Source of the DNA: Caprella mutica
Lineage: Eukaryota > Arthropoda > Malacostraca > Amphipoda > Caprellidae
DNA: 64,000 nucleotides
Direction of reading: 5' to 3'
NCBI GenBank assembly: GCA_947561585.1
Contig: CANNZV010002580.1
Coordinates: 1 to 64,000, forward strand
Shown here: in pieces, positions 1-10,084 of the stretch
Numbering within the stretch: position 1 is the first letter of the stretch
Layout of the letters: every line of letters starts with the position of its first letter
Made by a program: the position numbers and the translations under genes
Notes under the pieces: generated by a model
What the model saw: only the letters and a program-made list of their open reading frames with translations
What the model was told of the DNA's origin: nothing
Database searches by the model: none

Positions 1-110
1 CTACTCCGTTGGGGTAGCTCCGTTTTTTGGTGCCTTGACTAGACAAAAAAATGGCCTCAGTCAAAATACACGATTACTTATATCCGACTACTTAACCATC
101 CTTTTTGAGC

Positions 111-154
111 AAAAAAATAATCCCGAACTTTCTAATCGAAAATTCGGGATTATT
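111..154 (-). terminator. Rho-independent terminator of the symporter gene
   Basis: A 12-bp perfect stem (116-127 pairing with 143-154, core CCCGAA/TTCGGG) is followed on the minus strand by a run of seven T (complement of 111-117). It lies about 110 bases downstream of the symporter stop codon at 265, in the right orientation to end that transcript. The rest of 1-264 shows no gene. Confidence 0.8.
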
Positions 155-264
155 CATTTTGAAAAGTTCTTAAAAACTTTCTCTTTTTATCCCATCATCA
201 TTGGGAGATAAAAGTAAATGGTAAATAAATATTACAATTACACAAAACCATTCCTCCTACTTGC

Positions 265-1892
265 TTAACATACTTCCAAGGGGTGATGTCTACTTGCTCC
301 GTATATTTTTAGACTATAATCATTTACCCTCGGTCTAACTTGACCAATAATCAACATAATAATAACATTAATGGTAAATAATATTGCCATTACATGAAGG
401 AAGTGCGGATAGGCTTCTGCTTCTATATAAGTCAATTCATCTCCTGTAATCCCTACTGCTTCTGCTTTAGCAACTGCCTTATTTATAAAATGAGGTTTTA
501 AAATAAATTGACTAATTGAATAAAAAATAACTCCTGAAGCTATAGCAATCTTCGCAGCAATGGCTGGTACTTTTTTTGTCAAATACCCAACTACGATAAT
601 AGTCAAGATTGGAATACTATAACAACCATTCACCTCTTGCAAATATCCAAATAATCCATCAGGTGCATTATCAATTAATGGTGCGATAAACATAGCCAAA
701 ATCGCCAAGATAACTCCAAACGTTTTACCAGCTTTTACCACTTGTTTTTTCAGATGCTTCTTGATTAAAATATTCTTTATAAATATCACTCCAAATAAAG
801 TCACCGAACTATTCAAAGCACTATTAAACGAACTTAAAATTGCTCCAAACAATACTGCTGCAAAAAATCCAACCAAAGAGGCAGGTAAAACTTCACTCAC
901 TAATCTAGGATAGGCCTCATCTGGTTTTGCCAAAGTATCTCCAAAAATATGAAAAGCAATCATACCTGGAATAACCAAAATAAGTGGTCCTAATATTTTT
1001 ATAAAACTTGCTAGGATTAATCCTTTTTGTCCTTCTTCCAAATTTTTGGCTGCCGAATGCTCCTTTGAATAATCGCCTGATTCGTTCCCCAATATAAAAA
1101 CCTGAACCAACATCATTCCAGTAAAGATGGTAGAAAAAGGAACCGATGCAGCAACATCTCCAATCGAATTAAATTTTTCAGGATTACTGGTCATCAATTC
1201 TGAAAAACCTGCACTCACACTTCCATCTCCAATATGAGCCAAACCAAAAAATCGGAATCATGATTCCTCCAATCAACAAACCAACTGCATTAACCGTATC
1301 AGAAAACAGCCACAGCTTTTAATCCTCCAAAGACAGCATAGATAGAACCAATAATTCCAATTCCCCAAACTGCAGCCCAAATAGATTGAATTCTAGTGAC
1401 ACCTAAAACTGTTGGTAAATCAAACATGGAACTAAACGCTACCGCTCCTGAATATAAAACGATTGGCAATAAAACAACTACATAACCTGAAAGAAATAAT
1501 GCTGAGGCAATCGTCTTTGTGGTTTTATCATAACGAGTTCCCAAAAACTGAGGAACAGTAGTCAAACCTCCTTTTAAATATCTTGGTAATAAAAAAACTG
1601 CAGTTACCACCCATTGCTATTGCAGCTAATGTCTCCCAAGCCATTACCAAAATTCCTTCAGTAAATGCTTTGTCCATTTAATCCAACAATTTGTTCAGTA
1701 GATAAATTGGTAAGTAACAAAGATCCAGCAATTACTCCAGCGGTTAAACTTCTTCCTCCTAAAAAATAACCATCAGAAGAATCCTCGTTTGTATTTCGAG
1801 TGGAAAGGTAGGCAATCACACCTACTAACAATAGTAAATCCTAAAAAGGTAACTACTAAAATAGTAAATCCTAAAAAGGTAATTAGTTGCAT
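265..1892 (-). pseudogene. Sodium:solute symporter (SSS/SGLT family), frameshifted
   Basis: Inner-membrane Na+-coupled transporter of the SSS family, probably for a sugar or other small organic solute; the substrate cannot be read from sequence. Family signs: a GGLTTVPQFLGTRYD stretch near the third helix, an AKNLEEGQKG loop, and LSSFNSALNSSVTLF, the Na+-site helix of SGLT-like members. The frame is broken repeatedly: near 1831-1850, 1665, 1612, 1300 and 1255, and by a compensating cluster at about 1060-1095. Most breaks are explained by one extra base, often in a homopolymer (for example one T too many at 1305 and 1250). I see no missense decay or in-frame stops beyond those created by the shifts. 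This suggests sequence error as much as true decay. Start is taken as the ATG at 1890-1892. A 30-bp duplication lies in the first codons. Confidence 0.75.
1831..1882 (-). repeat. 30-bp tandem duplication at the 5' end of the symporter gene
   Basis: A 22-base unit (ATAGTAAATCCTAAAAAGGT plus AA on the plus strand) occurs at 1831-1852 and again at 1861-1882, a period of 30. On its own this adds ten residues (TFLGFTILVV-like) to the first membrane helix without changing frame. The copy farther from the start codon also carries an extra base that breaks the frame. Confidence 0.8.
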
Positions 1893-2043
1893 TTTTTTCG
1901 TTTTGTTTCTTAATTTCTTCTATCTAATAATTTCTTAATTTAACAACAGTTAGTGTTAAATCACCACTAAGTTAGTATTTTAACTCAAATAGAAAAATGA
2001 AATTAATATTTCTCTTGATATTTGATTGATTATTTTAAAAATA

Positions 2044-4346
2044 CTACTTCAAATTAACTCCTCCAAAATAGTTCCGAGGCAACCCTGGATAAAAATACCG
2101 TGGAGGATTTCCGCCAAAACTACTGGCATTAATTAAAATCATTGAGGCATACTTTTCATCTAAGATATTTCTGATACCTGCAAAAACATCTAATTGAATT
2201 TTTCCTTTAAATAGTTTTTGATAACCTACTTTTAGATTCATAACTTGATAGGCCTCTGAATCAATTGAATTATCATCACGCATCGGAAAAGCATCTACAA
2301 ACTGGTAATTCAAGTTTCCGTATATACCTTGTTTTAATTTCCAATCAATCCCTAGATTCAAATTATGAGGAGCAGTTCCTGTTAACTTATTTCCCGAATA
2401 ATCATTATCTCCATTTACAAAATCAACAAATTTATAATCATTATAACTGTAGCTCATAAATGCGGAAAGTCGATTTTCATAATACAAAAATTGATATTTT
2501 GCATAAGCTTCTACTCCACGATGTCGAGTCTTCCCTGCATTCACTCCTATAAATTGGTCAGCCCCTACTCGCTCCGCTACAACAAATCTCGAATTAGCAT
2601 TTGATACGCTGTAACCTCAACATTAGTTTTTTAAAAACCTTTCCTCTACTTCCTATTTCAAAATTCCAACCTTGTTCTGGTTGAATTTCAGGGTTGATTG
2701 CGCCATCAGGTGTCAAAGTTTCTTCTAAGGTTGGAGGAGAAAATCCATGGCTAAATGTTCCAAAAACCGCAACGTCTCTTTTGATTTTATAACTCACTCC
2801 TACTCTTGGAGACATGATCCAATCAAAAGAATAATCTCCAGATAAGTCAATACTATCCGCCGCAAATCGATCCTTATAATCATAACTGGTATGATTTAAA
2901 TTTAGACCAGCTAGCAAAGACCATTTTTCCCAAAGTCAAAATAGGATTGTGCAAACAAATTAATATAGCTTCTTTCTTCTAAATTATTGCTCAAAACATT
3001 ACCAAGTACTCCATCATTGGTAACAAATGTTTGCCATTTATAATTTTCTTGAAAAGCTTCCACACCGATAGATAAAATTTGGAAAGGGACGCATCGCTTC
3101 ATCAACTAATTGATCTAAATTAAAGGACGTTCGAAAACCTAAAGATTGGCTTCCTTCATCTAATATATTGAATGGACGAGATTCATATGAATTTCTAAAA
3201 GTGGCAAAAATACTGGTACTATTAGTTAAACGAGAATCAACCAATTCCGTAATTTCTGTTTTATGAGAAATTCCTAACAATAGTTTTTCATAATCTTCAA
3301 AACCTTTTACCTTACCCCAAGTGAAAGCTGCTTTTCGAGGATTTTCATCAAAATCACTTTGACTTAATGAACTTGGAATAAAGGCTTTGACGTTGATAAA
3401 GTTTGCTAACAATGTGGTTACATTTTTTTATCAGCTTTTATTTTTCCAAATAGTTAAACCACTTCGGTCATATTCATTATTTTCTCGATAACCATCACTA
3501 TGAGTATTATTGTAATTGATATTAAAACTAGCCGTGTTTTTTTTATTGGTAAAATATATATCTGAAGAGTTTCTTCGTAGACATATGATCCAATTGTAGT
3601 TTTATTAGACACATAATTTCTCTTGAAAAAAAGTCGAATTATTTCTAGTTTTTTAAATGAATCATTCCGCCCAATCCTGCTCCATACATACTTGCGGTTG
3701 GCCCTTTCCATATTTCTACCTTATCAAAAACAGAGCGATCAATATCTTCAATAGTCGTCTCACCATCGCCAGTTGTCAAAGGAATATCATCAAGATAAGC
3801 TCTAATTTTTGTAGTGGAAAAAAGGGATCGATTGCCGATACCTCTAATTGTAATTCTATTGGTATTCAACGCCCCTGAATGCATATAAACTCCAGGAACT
3901 CGATTAAGTGCAGGAGTAATCGCAACATCAATATCTCGATCTAGTTGTTGAGTATTCAGTTGCATGAGAGGCGCTGGCATCGAGATTTTAATTGGAACAT
4001 CTGCAAAGACATTTATCATCCTTAGCACCCCACCATTAAATTCTTCAATTGGTTTCGTTTCCATTTTTATATCGAAAAAAGTGGAAGCACCTATGGCAAT
4101 TTCTTGACTTTTGAATCCTGTATAATGAATAGTTATAGTGGAGTAACTAGCGGGAATATCGAGGGAAAATTTCCTTCCAAATCAGTTATAGATTCCATCC
4201 GATGTATTTTTTATTAAGATGGTTGCTCCAATTAATGGGAGTATTATTATTTTTATCTTTTACTTCTCCGCTTACCGTTACTTGAGAAAAAAATTAATGT
4301 AAAAGGAAATAGCACTAGCCACAACAACATCGTTATTCGTATTCAT
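2044..4346 (-). pseudogene. TonB-dependent outer-membrane receptor, FecA-like, frameshifted
   Basis: Outer-membrane active-transport barrel, about 765 residues if read through the shifts; the FecA-like end suggests an iron chelate as substrate (inference). Order: secretion signal from the ATG at 4344-4346; carboxypeptidase-regulatory-like domain (about 4290-4080, TVSGEVKDK then YTGFKSQEI); plug with VPGVYMHSGALNTNRITIRG near 3900; barrel to a C-terminal aromatic end (PRNYFGGVNLK). The frame changes at about 4255, 4180, 3650, 3625, 3585, 3435, 3085, 2925, 2620 and 2580. Both one-base gains (T7 for T6 at 3625, CC for C at 3085) and losses (one G at 2580) are needed. All barrel landmarks are present in order, so the gene is structurally complete apart from indels. 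It follows the symporter on the same strand with a 150-base gap. Confidence 0.75.
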
Positions 4347-4463
4347 ATTTTTTATTCTTTTTGAAAAAAACGTTTTATAAAAAAAAACGCTGTGTAAATA
4401 TATTATTCCATTTTTCAAAAAGGTAAAATTATGGGTAGTCTTTAAAAATTACTATTCCGATAT

Positions 4464-5126
4464 TTAACCTTCAACATTCTCTTGAAAAATCAATTCTTTA
4501 CTTTCCAAATTAAAAGCACAGAGATTCCCCAAATTATTTCTATCATAAACACACCCGCATCTATATTAATGACTTGACTTGCAGTTATTGCTTTTCCTAA
4601 AACATTAATAATCTTTTTTGGTGTAGGAGTATGTCCATGAACGATAATTCGTTTACCCAACCATTCCTTATCTATATCATCATACCAGTTTCTAATCCAA
4701 AGCATTTCACGTTTATCAGTCAAAGGAAATCCAATTCTAAAATTTAATCCTGCGTGTACTAAAATATAATCTGCAATGCCATATAGTTTTTCAACTCTTG
4801 CATCCATTTAATATAAGGTGTTGGAATATCATAATTGTTTTCTACTCCAAAACTTTTTAAAGTAGCCGGTTCTCCTTTATACCATATTTTTCTACCTTTA
4901 ATTTCATCAATCAACATTTCCTCATGGTTTCCCTTCAGACAATATACTTTGAATCCTTCTTCTTGTAATTTCCATATATGATCGATTACTCCTCGACTAT
5001 CAGGACCACGATCAATATAATCTCCCAAAAGATATAAAATATCTGTTTTGGAAATTCAATTTTTTTAAGGAGTGCTTTAAATGTTTTTGCACAACCATGA
5101 ATATCAGAAATTGCAAATCGTCTCAT
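4464..5126 (-). pseudogene. PPP-family serine/threonine or dinucleoside-polyphosphate phosphatase, frameshifted
   Basis: Small calcineurin-like phosphatase of the PPP type (about 220 residues). The order of metal-binding motifs is complete: SDIHGC near the start (ATG at 5124-5126), GDYIDRGPDS, GNHEEM, then VHAGLNFR and VHGHTPTP. These bind two metals and the phosphate. Frame breaks fall at about 5055 (one A missing in an A-run), 4800 and 4545 (one T missing); the reading frame can then be followed to the TAA at 4464. Whether the substrate is protein or a diadenosine polyphosphate cannot be told. A second metallophosphoesterase lies just upstream on the same strand, 33 bases away, so the two may be co-transcribed. 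Confidence 0.72.
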
Positions 5127-5159
5127 TAATTTTATTAAAAGTAGTTTTATATAAAAAAA

Positions 5160-5988
5160 TTATTCTCGCATCAAAAGTACACTTCTAGCCTCAAGATTTA
5201 ACAATTGAGTTCCGTTAGATAATTCTCTAAAAGGTTCCGCCCAATGTTCATGTCCAAAACAAACAACTGTTGGAGGGCTTTTTTTCTAACAATTCTCTTA
5301 CAGAAGAAGTACCAGAAAATTGATCTTTTGGAAAATCAGGTCCTTGATGTAAAAGTAAAAAATTTGGATTTTTAAGGGATTGATTTTTAATCGCCTTTAG
5401 AAATTCTTCTTCGCTCCATCGATTCATTTTTTTGGGTGAACCAATTGTCCCTCCTACTCCACTTATATTTAATCCTGAAATATTACAAAGATGATTTTCT
5501 AAATATTTAATATTTTTTTTCCAATCGGAATGACTCGACTTTACTATTTCCAGTACCAATCATATCATGATTCCCTGGCACTCCAACCACCCATTTAAAA
5601 TATTTCCTGAATTCTAACCAAACATTTCTCACATCACCTATTCCACCTCGTCGATGTGTCATCGCAAATAAATCGCCACAAAGAATGATTCCTACACGAT
5701 CTAAATTAATTTTGGGAAAATCGATTTGAAGAAACAAAGCCAATTCTTCGGGTAGTCCTTCACCAATTAGTTTCAGTTCACCGCCACATTGATATGTCCT
5801 TGTAAATCTGATGAAATAATCAAAGCATCTAAGGATTCAGGTAGAAAATTAACTTGTCCTAGCAAAACAGGCCATTGAGCAGGTTCCATTGGGTCTTCAC
5901 CTACTATTTGAAATCGACTTGGTTTTACTCGTCTATAAGGTATAGAGTGAATCGGTGTATTATCAATATTGTTTATTCTGAATTCCAT
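5160..5988 (-). pseudogene. Metallophosphoesterase (calcineurin-like), frameshifted
   Basis: About 276 residues when read through the shifts. Motifs in order: SSDLQGH near residue 60, CGDLFAMT, GVPGNHDMIG, LLHQGPD, and a final GHEHW, the usual two-metal phosphoesterase set. The SSDLQGH and GHEHW ends lie in different frames from the middle. Shifts fall at about 5775, 5510 (A8 run) and 5280 (A7 in place of A6), mostly in homopolymers. The frame then runs to a TAA at 5160. The N-terminal 40 residues are not recognised. The substrate is unknown. It lies 33 bases upstream of the PPP-type phosphatase on the same strand. Confidence 0.72.
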
Positions 5989-6418
5989 TTTGATATTGTT
6001 TATATCACCCTACAACCAATGTTTGTTAGTTTTAGTTTCTTAAAAAATTTGTAATTACCTGCTAATGTTACGCAGGTATTATTTGTTATTGAACCTAGAA
6101 AACAAATTATAAGTCTCAAAACACCAAATGCAATTTTTATTTTTTTTTAACATAATGATTAGACACTTTTCCCAAAATCACCGTCTCAAATCATGTATTT
6201 AAGTAATACGGAATATTTTTTGAAAATATTTAATTTGATAATTGAGGAGAGAAAAGCATTATAGGCGTTAAATAAAGTTAAATTTATTTTAAATTGCCTT
6301 ACTTGGATGCATGAAAGTTTGAAAATGTGGTTATGAGTTTGTTATTTTGTTACGATATAAACACGAGCAATCTGATTAAAAAAATTTGACCAAATTGCTC
6401 AAAACATACTAATCAATA
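5989..6418. other. Divergent intergenic region without a gene
   Basis: These 430 bases separate the minus-strand phosphoesterase from the plus-strand thioredoxin-like gene and should hold both promoters. The only structure seen is a 7-bp stem, TACCTGC at 6056-6062 with GCAGGTA at 6072-6078. No convincing promoter match or ORF was found. Confidence 0.5.
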
Positions 6419-7033
6419 ATGAAAAATAGATTAATTCCCTTTTTACTGATTTTAATGACCTTTTTGAGTAGCATAAATCTATTAGCTCAAGTCGATAAAA
6501 AATCAAACGATGATATTCAATGGATGACTTGGAGTGAAGTCGAAGAAGCATTGAAAAAAGAAAAAAGAAAAGTCTTTGTTGATGTATATACAGATTGGTG
6601 TGGGTATTGTAAAAAAATGGATAAGACGACTTTTAAAGATAAAAATATTATTTCCTACATCAATAATAATTTCTACGCTGTAAAGTTTAATGCTGAAGAG
6701 AAAAAAACAATCACTCTTGATGATAAGAAATATAAATATATCAAAAGTGGTAATCGAGGCTATAATCAATTGGCTGCGGATTTATTAAAAGGCAAAATGT
6801 CCTACCCAACGGTAGTTTTTTTAAATCCTGATTTATCCTTAATTCAACCCATTCCAGGATATTTAAAAGTTCCTAAAATGGAAATGATTCTAAGTTACTT
6901 TGCAGATAATCAACATAAAAAAACTCCTTGGACTCGATATGAGAAAAGTTACGTTCCTATGAATAAAAGAGAAAAATTGACACCTGTAAGCGCTCCTGCT
7001 AATAAGCTAGCCTTACCGGGTAAAAATAAATAA
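6419..7033 (+). CDS. Periplasmic thioredoxin-like protein with WCGYC motif
   Basis: Predicted exported thiol-disulfide protein of 204 residues. Residues 1-24 form a signal peptide ending LLAQ. A thioredoxin fold follows, with the active-site motif DWCGYCKKM (cysteines 61 and 64) and the cis-proline loop SYPTVVFL near residue 130. The insert between them (about residues 80-125) is longer than in plain thioredoxin. This resembles the DUF255/thioredoxin_7-type proteins common in Bacteroidota, thought to reduce or repair periplasmic disulfides. The C-terminal 40 residues are basic and proline-rich and not recognised. The gene stands alone between diverging and parallel neighbours. It is the only gene in the first 7.3 kb with an intact frame, which makes it a useful local control for sequence quality. 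Confidence 0.8.
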   Translation: MKNRLIPFLLILMTFLSSINLLAQVDKKSNDDIQWMTWSEVEEALKKEKRKVFVDVYTDWCGYCKKMDKTTFKDKNIISYINNNFYAVKFNAEEKKTITLDDKKYKYIKSGNRGYNQLAADLLKGKMSYPTVVFLNPDLSLIQPIPGYLKVPKMEMILSYFADNQHKKTPWTRYEKSYVPMNKREKLTPVSAPANKLALPGKNK

Positions 7034-7064
7034 GAACTTAAAATTTAGATAAAGACCTATGGCA

Positions 7065-7097
7065 GCCTCGATTCATTGAATCGGGGCTTTTTATTTT
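7065..7097 (+). terminator. Rho-independent terminator after the thioredoxin-like gene
   Basis: A 10-bp stem (7065-7074 with 7078-7087, loop ATT) is followed by TTTTTATTTT. It starts about 30 bases after the stop codon at 7033. Confidence 0.88.
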
Positions 7098-7182
7098 AGA
7101 GGTCATCTCTCAATTTTTATCAAAATTCTCTGTTTTATTTTTATTCCCATATATTTGAAACACAACCTAGAAAACAAACCAT

Positions 7183-8179
7183 ATGCTCAATAATAAAATC
7201 AATGCTCTTTTCAATCCTGAACAATATCATGGTTGGGGAAAAACCAAAAGATATTTTGAAGGATGGTATTATAAAATATTGGATGAATCTGAAAATCATG
7301 CCTTTGCATTTATTCCAGGAATAGCGATGGATGAAAATGGAAAAAAACAAGCGTTCATTCAAGTATTAGATGGCAAAAAACTTAACCGCTGAATATCATA
7401 AATTTGAAGCAAAACAATTTATTCCCAAAGGCGGAGTTTTCGAAGTGGAACTCGCAGATAGTTTTTTTTCAAAAAATAAAATACAATTAAACCTTTCCTC
7501 TGTTCAAGGCGAATTAGAATTCATCAATCAAGTTTCTTGGCCAAGCACTTGGTATTCACCAGGAATTATGGGACCATTTTCATTTGTCCCCTTCATGCAA
7601 TGCTACCATGGAATATTAAGTATGGATCATACGATTCAAGGCAGTCTAAAAATTAAAGGCAAAAATATTGATTTCACCAATGGTAAAGGTTATATGGAAA
7701 AGGATTGGGGACGCTCATTTCCAAGTGGTTATTTTTGGATGCAGAGCAATCACTTTAGCCAACCTGGAATTTCATTAAAAGCTTCGGTTGCAAAAATTCC
7801 TTGGATAGGAACTTCATTCGTAGGTTTTATTGCAGGAGTTTGGTTAGGAGATCGCTTGATAGAATTTACCACTTATAATTTCACACGACTCCGAAAATCT
7901 TTTGCCGATGAATCGAAAGTTGAATTGGTTATGGAAAATAGAAAACATCGATTGGAAATCCTTGCTCATCGGGAAGCGACAACACAATTAGCATCTCCTA
8001 TCGCTGGATTTATGGATGGCAGAATCGAAGAAAGTATGACTGCCAAAATTGATGTTTTGCTTTTTGATAAAAAGAATAAAAAAGTATTGCTAGAAGATAC
8101 TGGAAGAAATGCGGGGCTTGAAGTTGCTGGGAAGATCGAAGAAATCATGGTTGGAAAAAAGGGAACAATAGAACAATAG
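7183..8179 (+). pseudogene. Tocopherol-cyclase-like domain protein, one frameshift
   Basis: About 330 residues. The N-terminus has FNPEQYHGW then RYFEGWYYKI. The second part has GYMEKDWGRSFP and FWMQSNHF. This is the pattern of the tocopherol-cyclase-like family (PF14249 type). In plants and cyanobacteria the founding member closes the chroman ring of vitamin E; the role of bacterial homologues without the rest of that pathway is unknown, and no other tocopherol gene is seen here. The frame breaks once, at 7377-7382. A run of six A should be five: reading it as five joins the two halves without a gap (DGK then NLTAEYH). The last codons and the stop lie inside a palindromic repeat, so the C-terminal GTIEQ is encoded by repeat DNA. 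Confidence 0.7.
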
Positions 8180-8231
8180 AACGCTGCGCTAAGGAATTTC
8201 GAAAGAAGAAGTTTCTTGTTCTATTGTTCCC
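8161..8231. repeat. Palindromic intergenic repeat (GAACGCTGCGC family)
   Basis: A 16-bp perfect inverted repeat (8161-8176 GGGAACAATAGAACAA with 8216-8231) encloses GAACGCTGCGCTAA. The T-run after 8231 would let it terminate plus-strand transcription. The inner motif recurs in the longer palindrome at 45000-45140. The left arm overlaps the stop codon of the preceding gene. Confidence 0.8.
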
Positions 8232-8244
8232 TTTTTCTCATTCA

Positions 8245-9657
8245 TTAGCTCCATTCCGTATGGAAAATTCCATCCTTATCTATTCGCTCATAAGTATGTG
8301 AACCAAAATGATCTCTTTGTGCTTGAGTCAGATTTAAAGGCAAACGTCCATCACGATAAGCATCAAAATAAGCCAAAGATGCAGAAAAAGCTAAAGTAGG
8401 AATTCCAGCATCAATTCCTCTTTTTATCATTGATCGAATTGAGCTATTTGTAGTTTTAAGATGCTTCGCAAAAGTTTTATCCACCATCAAATTAGGCAAA
8501 TCTGAATTAGAAGAATAAGCTTTCCGAATGTCTTCCAACAAGGCTGCTCGTATAATACAACCACCTCTCCAAATTCTGGCAGTTGCTTCCATATCAAGGC
8601 CAAAACCCTTTTCCTTCGATGCGTCTACTAACAAAGCCATACCTTGCGAATATGCTGTTATAAAAGCAAAAAACAAGGCATTACCTACTTCTTTTACCAA
8701 TTTAGCTTTCTCTACTTTTGATTTAACACCTCTTATTTTTAGTATTTTAGAAGCAGCAACTCTCTCGCTTTTTTGAGAAGAAATACCACGCATGGTAACT
8801 GCGGCATCGATGGTTGGAACAGGGATTCCAAAATCCATTGCATTTTGCGATGTCCATTTTCCAGTTCCTTTCTGCTTAGCTTTATCGAGTATTTTATCAA
8901 TCAACATCCCGTTTCCGATTTCATCTTTTTGAGTAAAAATAGAAGCGGTAATTTCAACTAAAAAAGATTTTAATTTACCTCGATTATATTTTTTATAGGC
9001 TTGATGTAATTCTTCATTATTCAGGCCTCCAATATTTTTTAAAATATCATAACTCTCTGCCAGCAATTGCATCATGGCATATTCGATACCATTGTGAACC
9101 ATTTTAACATAATTACCCGCCGAACCTTTTCCCATAAAAGCTACACATGGTTCGTCATTCACTTTGGCAGACACAGCTTCCAAGATTTTCTTTACTTTAT
9201 TGTAAGCTTTCTTAGAACCTCCAGGCATAATACTTGGGCCAAATCTTGCACCTTTTGCACCACCTGAAACACCTACTCCTAAAAATTCAACTTTCTTTTC
9301 TTTTAAATAGGCTAGCCTTCGGTCCGTATCTTCGAAAAAAGAATTTCCTCCATCAATAATCAAGTCGCCTTTTTCCACATGCTTTAATAATCCATCAATT
9401 ACAATATCTACTACTTTTCCAGCAGGGACAAGCAACATTATTTTACGAGGAGTTTTTAAAGAAGCAACAAAGGTTTTCATATCTGTTGTACCCATAGCTA
9501 GTTTCCCTTCCGCTTCCGCTTCTAATGCTTTTGCATGGTCTTTATTGGTATCTAGTCCAGCTACAGAAAAACCATTGTCCGCGACATTTAATAAAAAATT
9601 TCGCCCCATAACTCCTAGTCCTACCATTCCAAAATCGTATAATTGTTTTTTACTCAT
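8245..9657 (-). CDS. gnd: 6-phosphogluconate dehydrogenase, decarboxylating
   Basis: Cytoplasmic enzyme that oxidises and decarboxylates 6-phosphogluconate to ribulose 5-phosphate, the third oxidative step of the pentose phosphate pathway. The length of 470 residues is that of the homodimeric long form. The N-terminal Rossmann motif GLGVMGRN (residues 13-20) binds NADP. GNYVKMVHNGIEY (about 180-192) carries the catalytic lysine and substrate-binding residues, and IIDGGNSFFEDTDRR (about 100-113) is also typical. The C-terminal all-helical domain ends with the TQAQRDHFGSHTYER stretch that reaches into the partner subunit. It is transcribed away from zwf, with the palindrome region 9658-10084 between them, so the pathway genes sit together but not in one operon. 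Confidence 0.97.
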   Translation of the reverse strand: MSKKQLYDFGMVGLGVMGRNFLLNVADNGFSVAGLDTNKDHAKALEAEAEGKLAMGTTDMKTFVASLKTPRKIMLLVPAGKVVDIVIDGLLKHVEKGDLIIDGGNSFFEDTDRRLAYLKEKKVEFLGVGVSGGAKGARFGPSIMPGGSKKAYNKVKKILEAVSAKVNDEPCVAFMGKGSAGNYVKMVHNGIEYAMMQLLAESYDILKNIGGLNNEELHQAYKKYNRGKLKSFLVEITASIFTQKDEIGNGMLIDKILDKAKQKGTGKWTSQNAMDFGIPVPTIDAAVTMRGISSQKSERVAASKILKIRGVKSKVEKAKLVKEVGNALFFAFITAYSQGMALLVDASKEKGFGLDMEATARIWRGGCIIRAALLEDIRKAYSSNSDLPNLMVDKTFAKHLKTTNSSIRSMIKRGIDAGIPTLAFSASLAYFDAYRDGRLPLNLTQAQRDHFGSHTYERIDKDGIFHTEWS

Positions 9658-9715
9658 GTGATGAAAGATTTATAGGTTTAAAAAGAATTGCAATATTAAT
9701 CAACTTTTGAATTTT

Positions 9716-10047
9716 TTAACCACAAAAGGCATAAAAGGTTTTACACATAGTTTTATGATTTTTTTTGTTTCTTTGGTTTTTAATTATCTAAGAATCACAA
9801 AACAAGACTACTCTACCCGATGGTTTTTCATATGCCGTCCCTCTGGGACTTTGAAACCAATTTTTGAATTATTATATCTACCGATATTTCGTCCCTCTGG
9901 GACTTTCTCCATTTCAAAAGTCCCAGAGGGACGAAATATCGGTAGATAAAACATCAAATTAATTCATTCGAGTCCCAGAGGGACGACATATGAAAACCAT
10001 CGAGTAGAGTAAAACAAGACCTAAACCTTTTGCAACTTTTGTGGTTA
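9716..10047. repeat. AACCACAAAAGG-family palindrome, interrupted by a nested element
   Basis: TTAACCACAAAAGGCATAAA at the left (from about 9716) pairs with TTTTGCAACTTTTGTGGTTA at the right (to about 10047) with a few mismatches. The same arms form uninterrupted palindromes at 21580-21692 and 39912-39993. Here the middle has been split by the element at 9809-10010. The rest of 9658-10084 shows no gene. Confidence 0.7.
9809..10010. mobile_element. MITE-like palindromic element with 10-bp target duplication
   Basis: About 200 bases with terminal inverted repeats of about 40 bp: ACTCTACCCGATGG through GTCCCTCTGGGACT at the left (9810-9850), and AGTCCCAGAGGGACG through CATCGAGTAGAGT at the right (9971-10010). 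Two further inverted GTCCCAGAGGGACG units lie inside, with CGAAATATCGGTAGA. It is bounded by a direct repeat AAAACAAGAC (9799-9808 and 10011-10020), as expected for a target-site duplication. It encodes no protein, so transposition would need an enzyme supplied elsewhere. The internal module recurs at 21263-21528 with different outer ends. Confidence 0.72.
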
Positions 10048-10084
10048 AGATACGAGATTCGATCACTTTCAATTTAACAATAAT

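Noticed and set aside
9835..9990. Repeated GTCCCAGAGGGACG units as a possible CRISPR array
   Set aside because: The units are inverted relative to one another and unevenly spaced, no unique spacers of constant length lie between them and no cas gene is present; they fit a palindromic element.
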